Source of the DNA: Zantedeschia hybrid cultivar
Taxonomy: Eukaryota; Streptophyta; Magnoliopsida; Alismatales; Araceae
DNA: 64,000 nucleotides
Assembly: GCA_030544215.1 (NCBI GenBank)
Contig: JARZZO010000001.1
Location: forward strand, 71,264,456-71,328,455
Direction: 5' to 3'
This document shows, piece by piece, positions 34,269 through 46,800 of this stretch (positions are counted from its first letter, which is position 1; each line of letters opens with the position of its first letter). A program made the position numbers and the translations under genes. The notes under the pieces were generated by a model, which saw nothing but the letters and a program-made list of their open reading frames with translations, did no database searches and was not told where the DNA came from.

Positions 34269-36485
34269 CGACTCGGCCCCCTCTTCCTCCCCTTTCCTCT
34301 TCCGGCGAACGCCCACCACCTGCAAACCAACCGCCGCCGACGAGGTAACCGACGCGAATTAGAGCTCGGAGATGGCCGGAGATCTTGGAGGAACGTTACT
34401 TATCATGCTTTTTGTTACCTTTTATCATGACTGTACAATTATTTAATAAAAAATACTATTAGGTTTGTTCATGTTAAAAGTTGTCTGATTCTATGACTAA
34501 TAAGTTATTTTCTCCAAATTAGTAGAGAAAGATTAAAAATATATAATATAATAATGTTTTTAATATCATAATTTCTATGATAAGATATCCGATGAACCAA
34601 TAAAAAGTTATAAACCGCCACGGAAATATAAACCAGCCTCCCTATGCGTCACATTTTACATGGGGATTGGGTTGAACTAATCACATTTTTCCCATACGAG
34701 ATTGGGTATCTTTGGTCACAGGTGGTAAGCGGTTTTTAGTTTGACATAAAATATTATAAGATATTATAATTTTATAAGAATATAAAATATATTTAATATT
34801 TTACAGTATTTTATAAATGACCCTTAATTCAAATAAATAATGCATCACTTGGGTGTTTGATAATGTTTTTTTTTTTGGAGAATTGAGTGTTTGATAATGT
34901 GTTAAAACTAAAAGCATCATAAGTGACTTAGGCTCGGCCCAACAGTGACTCAAATACGGCAGAGTAATGCTTGCCGAGTCAAATTGCAATGCATAATCCC
35001 ATTTACTTAGATTGACGATGCATAATTCCATTTACTTAGATTGACGGTTTTTTTCATAAGCGGATTTGACAAATATAAAATGCGGGTGTGGAGATTTAGG
35101 TACGACAAATGTACGTAAACATAATAAATTTGTCGCGTCCGCAAAATATTTGTCACATTTAAAATTATTTTATTACACCCATCAATCTGTACACGTATGC
35201 GTAGAGATGACAAATACTTCATAGATGTAACAAATATTATTTATCATACCTACAAATTATTTGTCATATTAACAAAATTATATATAAGGACGTAAACATG
35301 ACAAATACTTTGTGAGTGCGCACGAAGTATTTGTATCACGCCCAGACACCACACCTGCAGTAATGCTTGTCGGGTCCACTTACGAGAAAAGTTGTCAGGC
35401 CATGGCTTACTTGGATTAATGGGATTATTCATTGCAATTTAACTCAACTTACTTGTATTACAACAAGCATTACCCGATAAGGCATCACCCAAAAAGTAGC
35501 ATAACCCACTTGGCTCAACCCTCAGCTAACTTTGGTCCAACTCTGTTCCCCTCGAGTCTAACTTTCAACCGATTCAGTCCAACCCAGTCCAACTGCTCTC
35601 TTTTTATAGCACAAATGTACCTTTGTAAGTATACCTTTGTCTCAATATAAGTAGTTCACTTATATTGGAGATGATCTAGTGAAAGTGAACTATTTATAAG
35701 TGAGTTCAAAACGCTGTAATTTGGTTACTTGTAGCTCACTTTAAAGGAGTTGTCCGTGTTGTTTGATTGCACACAATTGACTTTTGTAAAGTTAATTTTA
35801 ATCATTTGATTACATATAAATATTAAAAAGAAGTAACCTTTAGATTGAACAGAGAGAGGTTGGTTACATAGAACGTCTTTTGAAACTTTGTTTAGGTAGT
35901 CACTCCATTTTTTTTTCACTTTTTTTAAGAAAGCTAGTTTCAACATTTTTAAAAACTTCAAATAACAAAGGGAGCCAAAGCAAGTGATGCAATTCAGTTA
36001 CTTCTAAGCTAACTTTTAAACAACTAAAGGGACCCTAAATTGTTGATGGATTTGATACAATTGGAACCTCACCTCTCTATTATCATGCTTTACCTGTTAC
36101 TCGTACCTTTTTGTGGATTAGGTTGTGGATTAGTCATAGATCAAATTTATTTTAATCCACAAATTATGATCGACCAAATTAAATCTCTAATTTTAAAATT
36201 CATGGATATCCATAGATATCTGCTAGTCAATCAGAGGTACGTAGTCTCATCCAATCCAATCTGCAGGAGCATTCAAAATTGAAAGTGCAACTCTCAATCT
36301 GGAACGGACTGCATGAGATTTTTTTTCTCTCTTTCTTTTGTCCAGAACGATGATATTTACATAGCATGAAGTTTTAAAGCCAGAAGCAAACACAATGGCA
36401 AGATAGGAAGTCATCTCAACATGCAAACATGAGGACCATACCCCAATCGTACAAACCAGCCATTCTCATATAAGCGAAAACAAAG
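34269..36485. other. DNMT2 promoter side and AT-rich intergenic DNA
   Basis: The first 150 bases upstream of ATG 34268 (minus strand) are GC-rich and free of in-frame ATGs after a stop near 34360, so they are a likely 5' UTR. Beyond that the DNA is AT-rich with short non-coding frames. ATTTGTCATRTT/AAATATTTGTCA words recur between 35060 and 35340, suggesting an old degenerate local repeat. No gene is recognised. Confidence 0.45.
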
Positions 36486-36489
36486 TCTG

Positions 36490-36767
36490 GGTCATTTTGA
36501 TTGGAGAATAGGAGAAGAATAAGAGCGAATAAGAAGAGAATAAGTTTAATTTTGTTTTGACAAGCAGAATAACTTATATCGTGCAAAATAACGTATCCGA
36601 AAAATAAAAAGAATAAATCATCTTACTTTAGACTCAAGAATTACTTATTCTTCTTATTCCATTAACGAGTCCCACAAACTATCAAATCGTAACATTTCTT
36701 TATTCTAGTATACGCTATTCTGTCAGTAGACTTCAAATAATGACTTATTCTGCAAACAAAGTGAGAC
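36490..36767. mobile_element. GAATAAG-family MITE, single copy
   Basis: About 275 bases collinear with the left arm of the 7.1-kb fold-back element. It starts TTTTGATTGGAGAATAGGAG, runs through TTGACAAGCAGAATAACTTA and CTTATTCTTCTTATTCCATT, and ends TTCTGCAAACAAAGTG. This is only one arm, so it probably represents the progenitor-like MITE from which the fold-back arose by inverted duplication. Confidence 0.7.
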
Positions 36768-37919
36768 AAGAATAATAGAAGGGCACATAACACAATTCCG
36801 TTAGGACAATGACCCGCTGGAGAGGTCCAACCATGGGCACATAGCGCCGCCAGACGAAACTGGCTGGAACTGGCATAAAGGAACCGAGTTGCACCGGATG
36901 GACCTTGTTATGCAGGGGCTTGGGATGACAACCTTCAACAGGAAGATTGGGGGAGGAACATCGATACACCGAGCTTGTGAGGTTGCTGGAGGTGCATCCA
37001 ACACGACTGCTTCCAAGGTACACACACATAGGCGAGCACCCAGATGTCCAAACACACCAGGCATCTAGAAGCCCCAATGTGTTGCCAAGTATCACAAGAC
37101 GGAACTGGTGGTATGAACCGCAGTGAAGGGGCACCGAGATAGGGAAGGCAAGAACGTCATAGGATAGGAGAGAGGGGGGCGGAACCTATGAAACGAACAA
37201 ATTGATAATAGGAAGAAGGCGACACATACCCAAAGGGGTCGAAATACCTAGAGCCCAAAGTCGGCCAAGTGGTTCGGCAAAACGGGGGGGTGGAGGTACG
37301 AAGATGACGCCAGTTATATCCCGTGATACCCTTTTAAATCTAATTTGTTCCTTCATTGCGTGATAAAATTTCTTGATGATGATATTGATATTTTTTTAAA
37401 GTGGTGATGTTGTTGATATAAGATGAGAAAAAATATAAGGATTTATTATGTTTTTTCATAATATATATATTTATAGATAACTTATTGCTTGTATACCCTT
37501 CACAAAATTACATTTACCTGTCAATATCCCTCTTAACATAATGACATCTACTTTAAGCCCTAGGCAAAAATAACCCATCGTGAACTTTTCAACCATATCT
37601 ATACTACAATATTAAATCAGACAATCTCAAAAGATTTAAATAATAAAAAAGTAAATCTTAATAAATATTTAATAAGTCAAACTTAATAAAAATAAAATTT
37701 TTTATATATTTTTAAATCGTCTAATCGTAGACTTGTACAGCCGTGAAAGATACTTCAAGATTGACTTAAAAGAATTTTAAAAATAAATTTTCTTTTTTAT
37801 TTCGATCCGGTGGGAGGCCATAAATATTCCTATTTTCACCTTGATATATTTGCCGAAATTCTTCGAATCCAGATCCTTCTCCGTAGTAAATTTTCTTCCC
37901 AATTATCACTAAATTATCT
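36768..37919. other. Intergenic, no supported gene
   Basis: Frames of up to 129 codons on the minus strand between 36745 and 37134 are Cys/Pro-rich and show no motif I recognise. They could be a worn fragment of a retroelement or host gene. From 37.3 kb the DNA is very AT-rich. Confidence 0.4.
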
Positions 37920-38491
37920 GTTGAAAAAAAAGTCGAGATGGGAGGCCCAACTGAGGGTGGGTGTGAGCATGGCCGGAGAGGAGGTGCCGCCGACGAGCCA
38001 TGACAGCCGGGCACAAACGTCTCGTCGCGGTCGAGCTTGCCAGGTGCCGGCGGCGGCGGCTGTACTTAACCATGAGAAGTAGGGGTCGCTGAGCGCCGAG
38101 TGGAGGGCGAAGCCCAGGGCGTACGTCGTCTCGGAGGGCGTAGCCAGAGAAGGCGTGATCGGCGCCGCACTCGTGGGCGAGGGGACCCAGACGGCCGTGA
38201 GGACCCGGCCCAGGCAATTCACTGCCAGAGAGGTCAGGCGAGGAAAGAGAGGCGGGGGGGAGGGGGGGGGGGGGAAGTTGTCGAAGATGGCAGGCAAGAT
38301 AGAAGAGGGCGGCGGCGAGGTCCTTGGCGATCAGGTAGTAGGAGGAGGAGCAGAAGACGGAGCGGCGGATGCAGTCCGGGGGTGGGGATGGCCTTCTAGA
38401 CGACGGCGAGGGTGAAGGGGGGCTTGGCGGTGGGTGCCCGGCCATGATTGGAGCTCTTCTTGCTGGCGGCTACGCGGCCTCCGGCGCCCAT
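37920..38491 (-). pseudogene. FAD2-type omega-6 (delta-12) fatty acid desaturase, decayed N-terminal half
   Basis: From ATG 38491 the minus strand begins MGAGGRVAASKKS and KPPFTLAVV, then a TAG, then KAIP, matching the FAD2 start (MGAGGR..., KPPFTLGQIKKAIP). The next frame gives DCIRRSVFCSSSYYLIAKDLAAALFYL. The frames then alternate: CLGRVLTAVWV, LAHECGADHAFSGY (first histidine box AHECG), ALHSALSDPYFSW, KYSRRRRHLAS (worn second box HRRHH). Similarity fades near 37990, about residue 150 of the usual 385. At least four frameshifts and a nonsense codon are needed. FAD2 makes linoleate from oleate on ER phospholipids; this copy is inactive. Its high GC contrasts sharply with the AT-rich flanks. 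The leader at 38500-38550 keeps a CT-rich tract. Confidence 0.8.
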
Positions 38492-41400
38492 CTCCCTGTC
38501 TCCAAACTCTCTCTAAGCGCTCTTTCTCTCTCTCTCTCTCCGGGTGACACCTCCACACTCCACAGCAGGGCAGCAGCAGGCGGCCGTACAGAAAAGTTAC
38601 ACCAACTCCAGCTTCAGTCAAACGACGACCGTGCAGGGCAACATCACATGGTCTGGATGGACTCGCGTCCTCCGAAGCTGGAAGATGGTCAGTTGAGAGG
38701 GCGACGGGAGAACATCACATCAGAGACTGCCACGCTTGTCCTTTCAAATCGTCAGCACCGTGGTGCAATGCGCCACTACATTGGTATAAGAAACGTGGAT
38801 GCATTACAAGTTCTGTCAGTAATTAACAATTTGATCACAGGATCAGGTAGAACTTGCTTATCTGCTGTTTCCTTTGATTGAGAGAATCCTGAACTTAGTT
38901 GAAAATGACTTGTTCTGAAAAAAAGAAAAGTAAAAAATTCAAATAAAAATCTTAAATTACCTATTCTAGTTAGAACCAATGTTAATGGCACTTTTTTCTC
39001 ACATTTTATTTTTAATTTATTTTACTTAATTAGAATAACTTTTTTTTGAATAAAAATATAATAAGATTACCAGAGTAACTTGTTCTAGTGTAAACAATCC
39101 CATTGCTTATGCCAAACAAACGGCTATCAGATTGGGTGAAATCATCCTCGCGCTTCTTTACTCTTATAAATTAATCATTATTCTTGTCTTTTGAAATTCT
39201 AGAATTTTGTTCATGCGTGACTTTCTTTAACCCCTTTTAGACTGTCGATACAATTCTTACTTGTTTGACAGGGAAAAATATATAAAATTGAATTGCATAC
39301 CATTTAAACAAGATTTTATAACATCCATGTACAGTAGACCAATGCAATTGAAATCCTCTCATTTTGATCAAAAATTCCAAAAATCAAGACGACCTCTCCT
39401 CCATTGCACATTCGACAAGAACGTAAACATCTTGAGTGACAATGAGCATTCAAGCGACTCCACCTAGTCTTTGATTGTAAGCTACAAATTAAGGTAAACA
39501 AATTAACCAATATCCTTTTAACATCCTTAAGTTTCTATTTGATATCAGAATAAGAAAAGATGACTAAGTTATTTCCTAACTTACTATTTGATGTATGCAA
39601 GGAAACCAAAAAAAAAAGTTATCTAAATTTAAAATTATCTCCATTTCAAACTTTAGTTTGGGGATAATAATTTGTGTTCGATTTAGGTACAAGGTTAAAT
39701 TAAAGAAAGTCTAGCTTATCTTCATTTTTGTCGTTACATCTAGCTAAGAATAAATCTATTCACTTATTAAGTCTAGAATAAGTTATCCGCATGCTCTTAG
39801 TTACTTTATCTCTATTTGAAATATTCTACTACCAAATGATATTAGATTAGATCATCAACATGACAAAGCATATCTTCACTATCATTATCCCAATGAATAA
39901 TACTATCTAGACGGAAAAGGTTTTCTAGTTTATTTACTCACCCGTGGGTGCACTTGATCAGTTGGGATATAAAAGATAAGAGTAACTACAGCAAATAAAT
40001 TTATAAATAAACTGTTAACTTGAACTTCTCCCTTTAACAAGATAAAAAAATTGGAGAAGTTTTTCCGTCGTGCTAGCATTGCCCTATCTCAATGTCAGCA
40101 GAGCTAAAAAGCCTAGGGTGTGCCCTTGGGAAGGGATGTGGCAAGTCTCCATTGGTCAGGCACAGTGAACCATGCATGGCGCGCGCACAGAATGGGTCAC
40201 TGGTTTTTGCTACATTCGTCGGTGGCCGTTGGCCCGCAGCTGCGTTAGCCAATGAAGTTGGCAAGTATCTGGATCCGGACATGATCCGCATCCCCGATCA
40301 CGTCCATGCTGTCTCTCACAGGGCTTTGAGCTGCTCAAGTTGAACATAACATTTTATGGATAAGAGGAAGTGATGGGTGCAGGGCTTTGTTGAGAAATAA
40401 ATGTTGATGATGTCGTCCTCTGGCCTAGAAAAAAATACATATCTAAGAAAATACATGGTATGATCCATTCTGCTGAAGAAGCAATTCTTGAGGGGTGGAA
40501 ATGGAACAAAATGATCGACGTCATCCTCTACCCGGGTCCTGGACATGTTTAAAAGTAATGTTTGTGCTATGTGTAGTGCCGTCCGACAGTTTGAAGTGAG
40601 TACATTTTAAAAAAAATTAGAACGTCTGATAAAAAATTCAATAGTATATCCGAGGAGTTTAGGTCGACTCTGATCTGATTATGTATTTTGTAAAAAAAGA
40701 AAAATTGTTTGAAGAATATACAATTTGTGTGTAAAGAATTTTTTTTTCAAATAAAATATATAATCGGATCGGAACTGGCCCGAACTCTCCGAATGTATTA
40801 TCGGATTTTTTTATTGAACCTTCAAAAAAACTAAAAAAATAAAAATAAAATAAAAAATTGAAACATACTTACTGTACGCCGTCCAATCGGCACGAGAGTA
40901 CAATAAATATTACTCCATATTTAAAGGACAATGAACTGACCCTTGAAAACTCGGTACCCGGGTGGGTTGAAACAGAGAAATGGAGGTGGATGCTCCACTA
41001 CTTGAAGAGGTTCCATATTGGAGCTGCAAAAGAGACCGGGCAAGAAATTAAGATTTATAAACATGGAACTTGGAAGTGAGAAAGAAATGAAAGGAAGAAA
41101 AAGCGGACAAAGAGTTGCTGTTTAGTTCTTTTTCTTGGGTAAAAGGCTTACAAGTCATTTTTATTAATCACATGTCATACATATATATCAAGCGACATTT
41201 ATTTATCAGAAATCATGTTATATGATGTCATCTAATAAAATTGACTGTTACACTGTGTTTCCATCAATAACAAGCCGAACAAGAAGTATTCTTCAATCTA
41301 AGAACCCAAACCCCTACGAATAACACAAAGGAGTAGGAAAGAACCGCCTCATTTGATGTTTTGCACACTTCCATCCGAATTTGTCATTCGCATTTGAAAT

Positions 41401-41692
41401 TTCCACTGAACTCAAAGAGATATCTAGGAGTTTAATGAGAAGATGACCCTCATTTCATGTTAGTATTAAGAATGCAAATCCGCTCTCTCATTGAGATGGG
41501 AAGTGAACTCACCTTGGTCGAGAGAGTGAGGTGGCCAGTGATGACACCCAAAAAATTTTAGGGAACTCCTCTTTCTTTAAGAAGGCTACATGGGTCCTAC
41601 TTACCTAAGGCATGTATCAAGCATCTAATGTGAAAGAAATCATCTCTTGATGTCCTTTGCATCAAGAAGACGAAAGGACCATGCAACAAATA
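38492..41692. other. Intergenic, no supported gene
   Basis: The segment 38500-38880 is GC-richer and may be the old promoter/leader of the desaturase pseudogene. Around 38905-39110 and 39550-39790 are worn MITE-like stretches with AATAAGTTA and CTAGAATAAG words. A GC-richer island at 40090-40340 has an 83-codon frame on + (start 40092) with no known motif. The rest is AT-rich and featureless. Confidence 0.4.
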
Positions 41693-42004
41693 TGTTGGAG
41701 CGGCTATATAATAGTCTTACATCGGATAATTTCAGTTGTGGCCAATGCTTATGATCTTGGGTCCCTTCAAACTCAACACCCGGGTTTTGTGGTTTGTAAG
41801 ATGGTATCAGAGCAGGGCCTGACCCAACTTTATCTCTAATTTGCGCCACCTCCTGTTATCTAATTTCCACGGCCCATCTTGGCCGTGAGGGGGAGTGTTG
41901 GAACGGCTATATAATAGTCTTACATCGGATAATTTCAGTTGTGGCCAGTGCTTATGATCTTGGGTCCCTTCAAACTCAACACCCGGGTTTTGTGGTTTGT
42001 AAGA
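41693..42004 (+). mobile_element. TRIM (miniature LTR retrotransposon), complete, 312 bp
   Basis: Two 109-base direct repeats (41693-41801 and 41896-42004) start TGTTGGARCGGCTATA and end GTGGTTTGTAAGA; I count two differences. The primer site TGGTATCAGAGC lies directly after the first LTR at 41802-41813, and a purine tract GAGGGGGAG at 41887-41895 directly before the second. A 5-bp target duplication AAATA flanks both sides (41688-41692 and 42005-42009). The internal region is only 94 bases and encodes nothing, so movement needed enzymes from another element. The LTR ends GA rather than the usual CA. Confidence 0.92.
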
Positions 42005-42009
42005 AAATA

Positions 42010-43821
42010 GAATGCCTTAGTTATCTTAAAAGATCATCACATACTGACACAGGCATCATAGCTTCCTCTGACCATGTGTTCTAATTAAGAAATTAAAATA
42101 AATGATCGTCATTATCATAATTTTTTTTCTTGCTCTCCGGTCGGTAGTAAGACCCATACGATACGGCCAGCCAGGCCCAGGCCCAGGCCCAGCATAGTGA
42201 TCTTTTTTTATGCCCTCAAGATGGAATGACGGTCCTACCCCTGGTACAGTCGTCCCCCCCACCACCGCGTGTGCTGTTTAATAGGGGATAACAACACGCT
42301 AAAAAAAGCCGATGAGATCAGATCTTACGAGCAGAAGAAGGCTCTTCAAGTTGGAGGGCGGCCGCTGCCCGCTGAGCAAACGACAAAAGTCCCTTCCGCG
42401 TTTCGTACGGCCACATCCGTCGCGCCCTCTCGCTGCCGGCCACGTAACCCCACGCCCAGTACGACCCTCCTGGACCATAACATACCCTCGTCGGAGGGGT
42501 GACGCGTTCGCAGGAGAAGGAGATCGCTACCCCGTTGGAGAACCACTGCCCCTGCCCTCGGGGTCGGAGACCGCGAGGTCACCGTGGGGCCCGCCTGGGA
42601 CGGCTGGAAGAAGTGGAGCGTGGGGGGCGCCTTTTTCTCGAGCTCACTCCAGTCCACCCCCACCATTCCCAGCAGCAGCGGCAGTGCTCACAGCAGAAGC
42701 TGCAGCAGCCGCAGCGCAGCGGCGGAGGAGGGCGCTGGGTAGCTCTCGCGGATGCGAAGGCGGGCGCCCTCGCCTCCGCTGCTCCAGTACACTCCCTTCT
42801 TCTTCTTCTTCCTTCTGGTGGTGGTGGCTGATGTGTCGAGTTTGTATTGGAATTGGGGTTTTCAGAGTTGCGAGTGGTGGCGGGGTGTGGGTTTTGGAGG
42901 GCTCAGCCTTGCCGCCTTCCCCTCTCTGGTTTCCTGCTCCGCGATCCAATTTGGTTAGGGTTTCCTGTCAGTGTGGTGTGCGGATCTCGCCTCTGGGGAC
43001 CTCGGGTGGATTCTCGAGCGCCGAGGGAGAGGTCGTCGTCTTCGCCGGCTTTGTTTTCGGTTCTGGATGTCGTGGACCGTGGAGATTCTCTTCTTTTGTC
43101 CTTCTCTGCTGTGTTCTTGCTGTGTGTTGCTGCAGCTGGTGGCGCGGAAGGTTTTTACATCGGATGTTGCAATGCGCATCTGCGTATAATGTGGAATCCT
43201 TGTTTCGCATTTCTTGTTCCGAGTCTTTCTTGTCTTTGTGGCAATGGGGAGATGTGAGCGGTCGGCTTTATGTGTGTTTTTTGTAGCTTAGTAGTTTTCA
43301 CTATTTATCCAGACGAAATAGAAGGCATCCCTTTGACGTTGTCGGTGTGGGTGATGGACTGCATGCCCCCTTGGATCTGTTCCCAGAACTGAATGCATAT
43401 GCCTTACGGATGCCCTGCAAGGGTCAATCTGCAGTGGTTGTGTTATGGTGCAAATGCATTCTTCCGCCCAGTTGATTTTTTAGGGCAGATCTGATACGAG
43501 CAGAGAGGGGCAAAAATGAACGTCTGATTGGTGATAGCCTTGACACAAGTGCACTAAATGTTTTCGAGATTAGAAGTGATTAAAGTTGCATTAATATGTC
43601 ATCAGCTAATTCCCATGCATGAAGTATCTTGTCACAGTTGATCCTAGTTTTTCTCTTGCTCTTATCATCATTGATAAACTTTTAGAGGCCATTTCTCTCA
43701 ATTTCTTTCATTTCTTTTTTAGGAAAATCTTTGACTGAAGATGGAGTTTTCTTCGTGTCAGATGCATCTTGGAAGAGTCCAAGGAATTTGACTAGAGTGT
43801 ATAATCTCATAATCTATCGCA
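42010..43821 (+). promoter_or_regulatory. Promoter and 5' leader region of the G-alpha gene
   Basis: A GC-rich island at about 42340-43260 precedes the G-alpha start codon. It contains CTTCTTCTTCTTCCTTCTGG near 42800, a pyrimidine-rich stretch like a plant 5' UTR start. Plant G-alpha genes often have an intron in the 5' UTR, which would fit the 0.5-kb AT-rich gap between 43260 and 43821, but I could not fix the splice sites. A long open frame at 42312-43286 comes from the GC content and has no family motif. Short upstream ATGs exist in the putative leader. Confidence 0.5.
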
Positions 43822-46800
43822 ATGGGCTTGCTGTGCAGCAGACAAAAGCCCCTTAGCAGGGCTGATACTGAAGAAAATACACAGGTAAAAGGCCCATACC
43901 TTTGCTTGTATAGTCAAATGATATGTTACCAAGTTTATAACAACTTGAGGTACATGTTTGATGCAGATCATGCAACAACTTTGTACTTCTACATTTAATC
44001 CCAGTTTGGGGGGGGGGGGGGGGTGTTTTAACTGTTCGTTTTGATTTTTTCCTCATCTAATGACCACACATTTTTTTAATATTTTCAGGCTGCAGAAATA
44101 GAGAGACGCATTGCTCAAGAAGCAAAGGCAGAAAAGCACATCCAGAAACTTTTACTCCTTGGTATTCTTGTCTAATAGGAATAAAATGCTTGTTGTTGGC
44201 AACTTGAAGGAGAAAGTAATCCAAATGTTTTGTCTTAGTCTTATTCTTGCTAAGCCATACATCTTAATCATATGACAAAGACAAGCATATCCAGAAACTT
44301 CATTTTACTCATGCCTCGTACCATTACGGATGATTGTTCTTAAAAAAATGCTGACAATATGACAAATATTTATGCAGTCATTGCTATTCTCGCCAATTCA
44401 TTCATCTTAATCATGTAGCTTTTGTGTTGAAGCTGCTTATTTGTGAAGTTGTAACACATGAAAATTTAAACCACCAGCTTTCCCTTTTAAGCTCTTGTCT
44501 GGAGATGAAGAAGGATGCATGTGACATTAAGCACATTAAAATCCTAAGGGTGGACTTTCAATGTATTTTGCATCATTAATTATCTATCTTATGGGTATCA
44601 TCTCCATGGACATCTTCTTGGAGCTTGTACAGCTTCTCCAATTTGGATAAACAATCTCTATAAAAGAATGCTGTTATCATGTAAATTATTTTAAAAAGCT
44701 GCAAATAAATTTTCTTGATGACCAAGTTTACATGACCGTCACGGCGTCACTTAAAGTTGCAAAGTCCGGCAATTAGTACGGTAAGAATACATCAGACACT
44801 ATAGAAAAACTCAGTGTTTTAAATTAAAGGAGACTGATGGAAATGAAGCAAACCCACATAAAAAAAAGATGAACATTCCAAATAAAGTCATATTCAAACT
44901 TCTATATGTCAGTTCATTTTTCCTCTGAGATCTGTACAAGGGAGTTAGCTCTGACTCTTTAGGTTCGTAAAAGGGTCTAATGCAGCACAAACTTAAATCA
45001 GGCCATCTCATGTTGTTGCGTTCGAGTTAGTTCAAGTTAGATTGAGTTTTGTATTCTTTTCACAAGAAATCCAATCACTGAGCATAATGTTGATTGGTTA
45101 AAGAGTTCACAGTCAACAGTTTACTTTTTACTTTGTCCCTTTCCAAGGATATTCTGTCTCTGTATGATGATTGCGTTCAATTACTTGGTGTGGGTATTCA
45201 TTGCTTGCAACCCTATGCTAATTAGTCTAATTCAGGTGCTTTTTTTTGCTTTTTAATTTAGTTATCGTTTATTGTCACAGGGGCTGGAGAGTCAGGGAAA
45301 TCAACAATCTTTAAGCAGGTTGGACTAACTTGATTACTATTGGCATTTTTTCAACCAATCTCTGGTCTTATGCCTGTTCAATTTACAGATAAAACTTCTT
45401 TTTCAAACTGGATTTGATGAGGCAGAGCTCAAGAGCTACATACCAGTTATTCATGCTAATGTGTTTCAGACAATTAAAGTATGCAATTCTGAAAAGGGTG
45501 TGTTTGTTTCTTTTTTTTTTCACTTTTTGATATTTGCAGTATTATTAGTGTCTATTAATGGGAAACCCTGGGGAGTCATTGTAGTGGAGTGGTTCGCTAA
45601 GTGATGTTTTCTTTAATCTTCAATGGATGCTTTTGTTGGCAGATATTGTATGATGGAGCAAAGGAGTTTATGCAAAATGAAACCAATTCATCGAAGTACG
45701 TTGTATCCCTTGAAAATAAGGTTTGATTATGCCTTTCCTTGTTAGTAGCATATCCATCCATATTTTCTTGTTAAATAGTGAAGAAAAACTAGATTGTCTT
45801 ATAATTTCTTCTTCGCGAGAGCCATTCTGACTGTATTTCAAAAAATATGATCACATGGGTGTTTGAAAATAGTCATGTTTCATTTTTCCCAAGGGAGTGA
45901 GGGAACTGATCTTTTACATTCTCCGAGTGTTCTCACTATCACCCCTTATCGAGGAGGTCATGCCAAAAAGCCAGCTAGATAACAGCGATTCCAAAATCCA
46001 CTGTGTATGCATTAGAGTAGGATAGAGCAAAAGCCATGCCAACAAGCTTAGCTAGATGAGGGTAGAGCGGCATCCATGCCAAACAAAATTGTGTGCAGTA
46101 GATTAGGGTAGAACGGCATCCATGCTGAACCAAATTCTGTGTGAGAGTATACAACGAGCTGCAGTGGTTGTCTGAACATGACACCTTGGCGAGAAAGCCC
46201 AACTTCCACCCCTGGATTGCAGAGTTCACTGCTTCCGGTTTGGGCACTGGCCATTACAAACAGTGAATTGGGTCAAAGTTAGCTGATTACGGTTTTTGTT
46301 TCTCATTTACAAATAACCCTCTCCGAATATAGCTAGTTTGGGAGTTTTTCATGAAATTCAGATATGATTGGAAATCATATATAGTTATATACCGCTTCAC
46401 TTTGACAAATGATTTCTTTTATCAGGAGATTGGTGAAAAGCTATCTGAAATTGGGGGAAGACTGGACTATCCATACCTTACCAAAGAGCTTGCACGTGAG
46501 ATAGAAACTTTATGGAATGATGCTGCAATTCAGGTATTTTCTTGTTCAAACATATTGCCATGGAGTGCTACTTGGTCTTCCTGTCACCCCTTTTGCTCCC
46601 CTTAAAATAGGAAGCTCAGTTGCGTGCTGTCTATAGTTCAGATTGGATGATCCTCTCTTGACATAGAATGAACGTCTGTGTTTATGGATGGTCCTCTCTT
46701 GACATAGCATGAACGTCTGTGTTTTGACTATTCTCTCTATGCAGGAGACTTATTCCCGTGGAAATATACTCCAAGTGCCTGATTGTGCCCATTATTTCAT

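Noticed and set aside
34070..34330. Frame MVCRWWAFAGRGKG... over DNMT2 exon 1
   Set aside because: It is out of frame with the methyltransferase motif I sequence, which starts at ATG 34268 in another frame.
36745..37134. A 129-codon minus-strand frame, considered as a transposon mobile-domain or gag relic
   Set aside because: No diagnostic residues could be matched, so it is left unassigned.
42312..43286. A 324-codon open frame on + upstream of the G-alpha gene
   Set aside because: The frame is Pro/Ser/Arg-rich from high GC, overlaps equally open frames on both strands, has no family motif and lies where the G-alpha promoter and 5' leader are expected.
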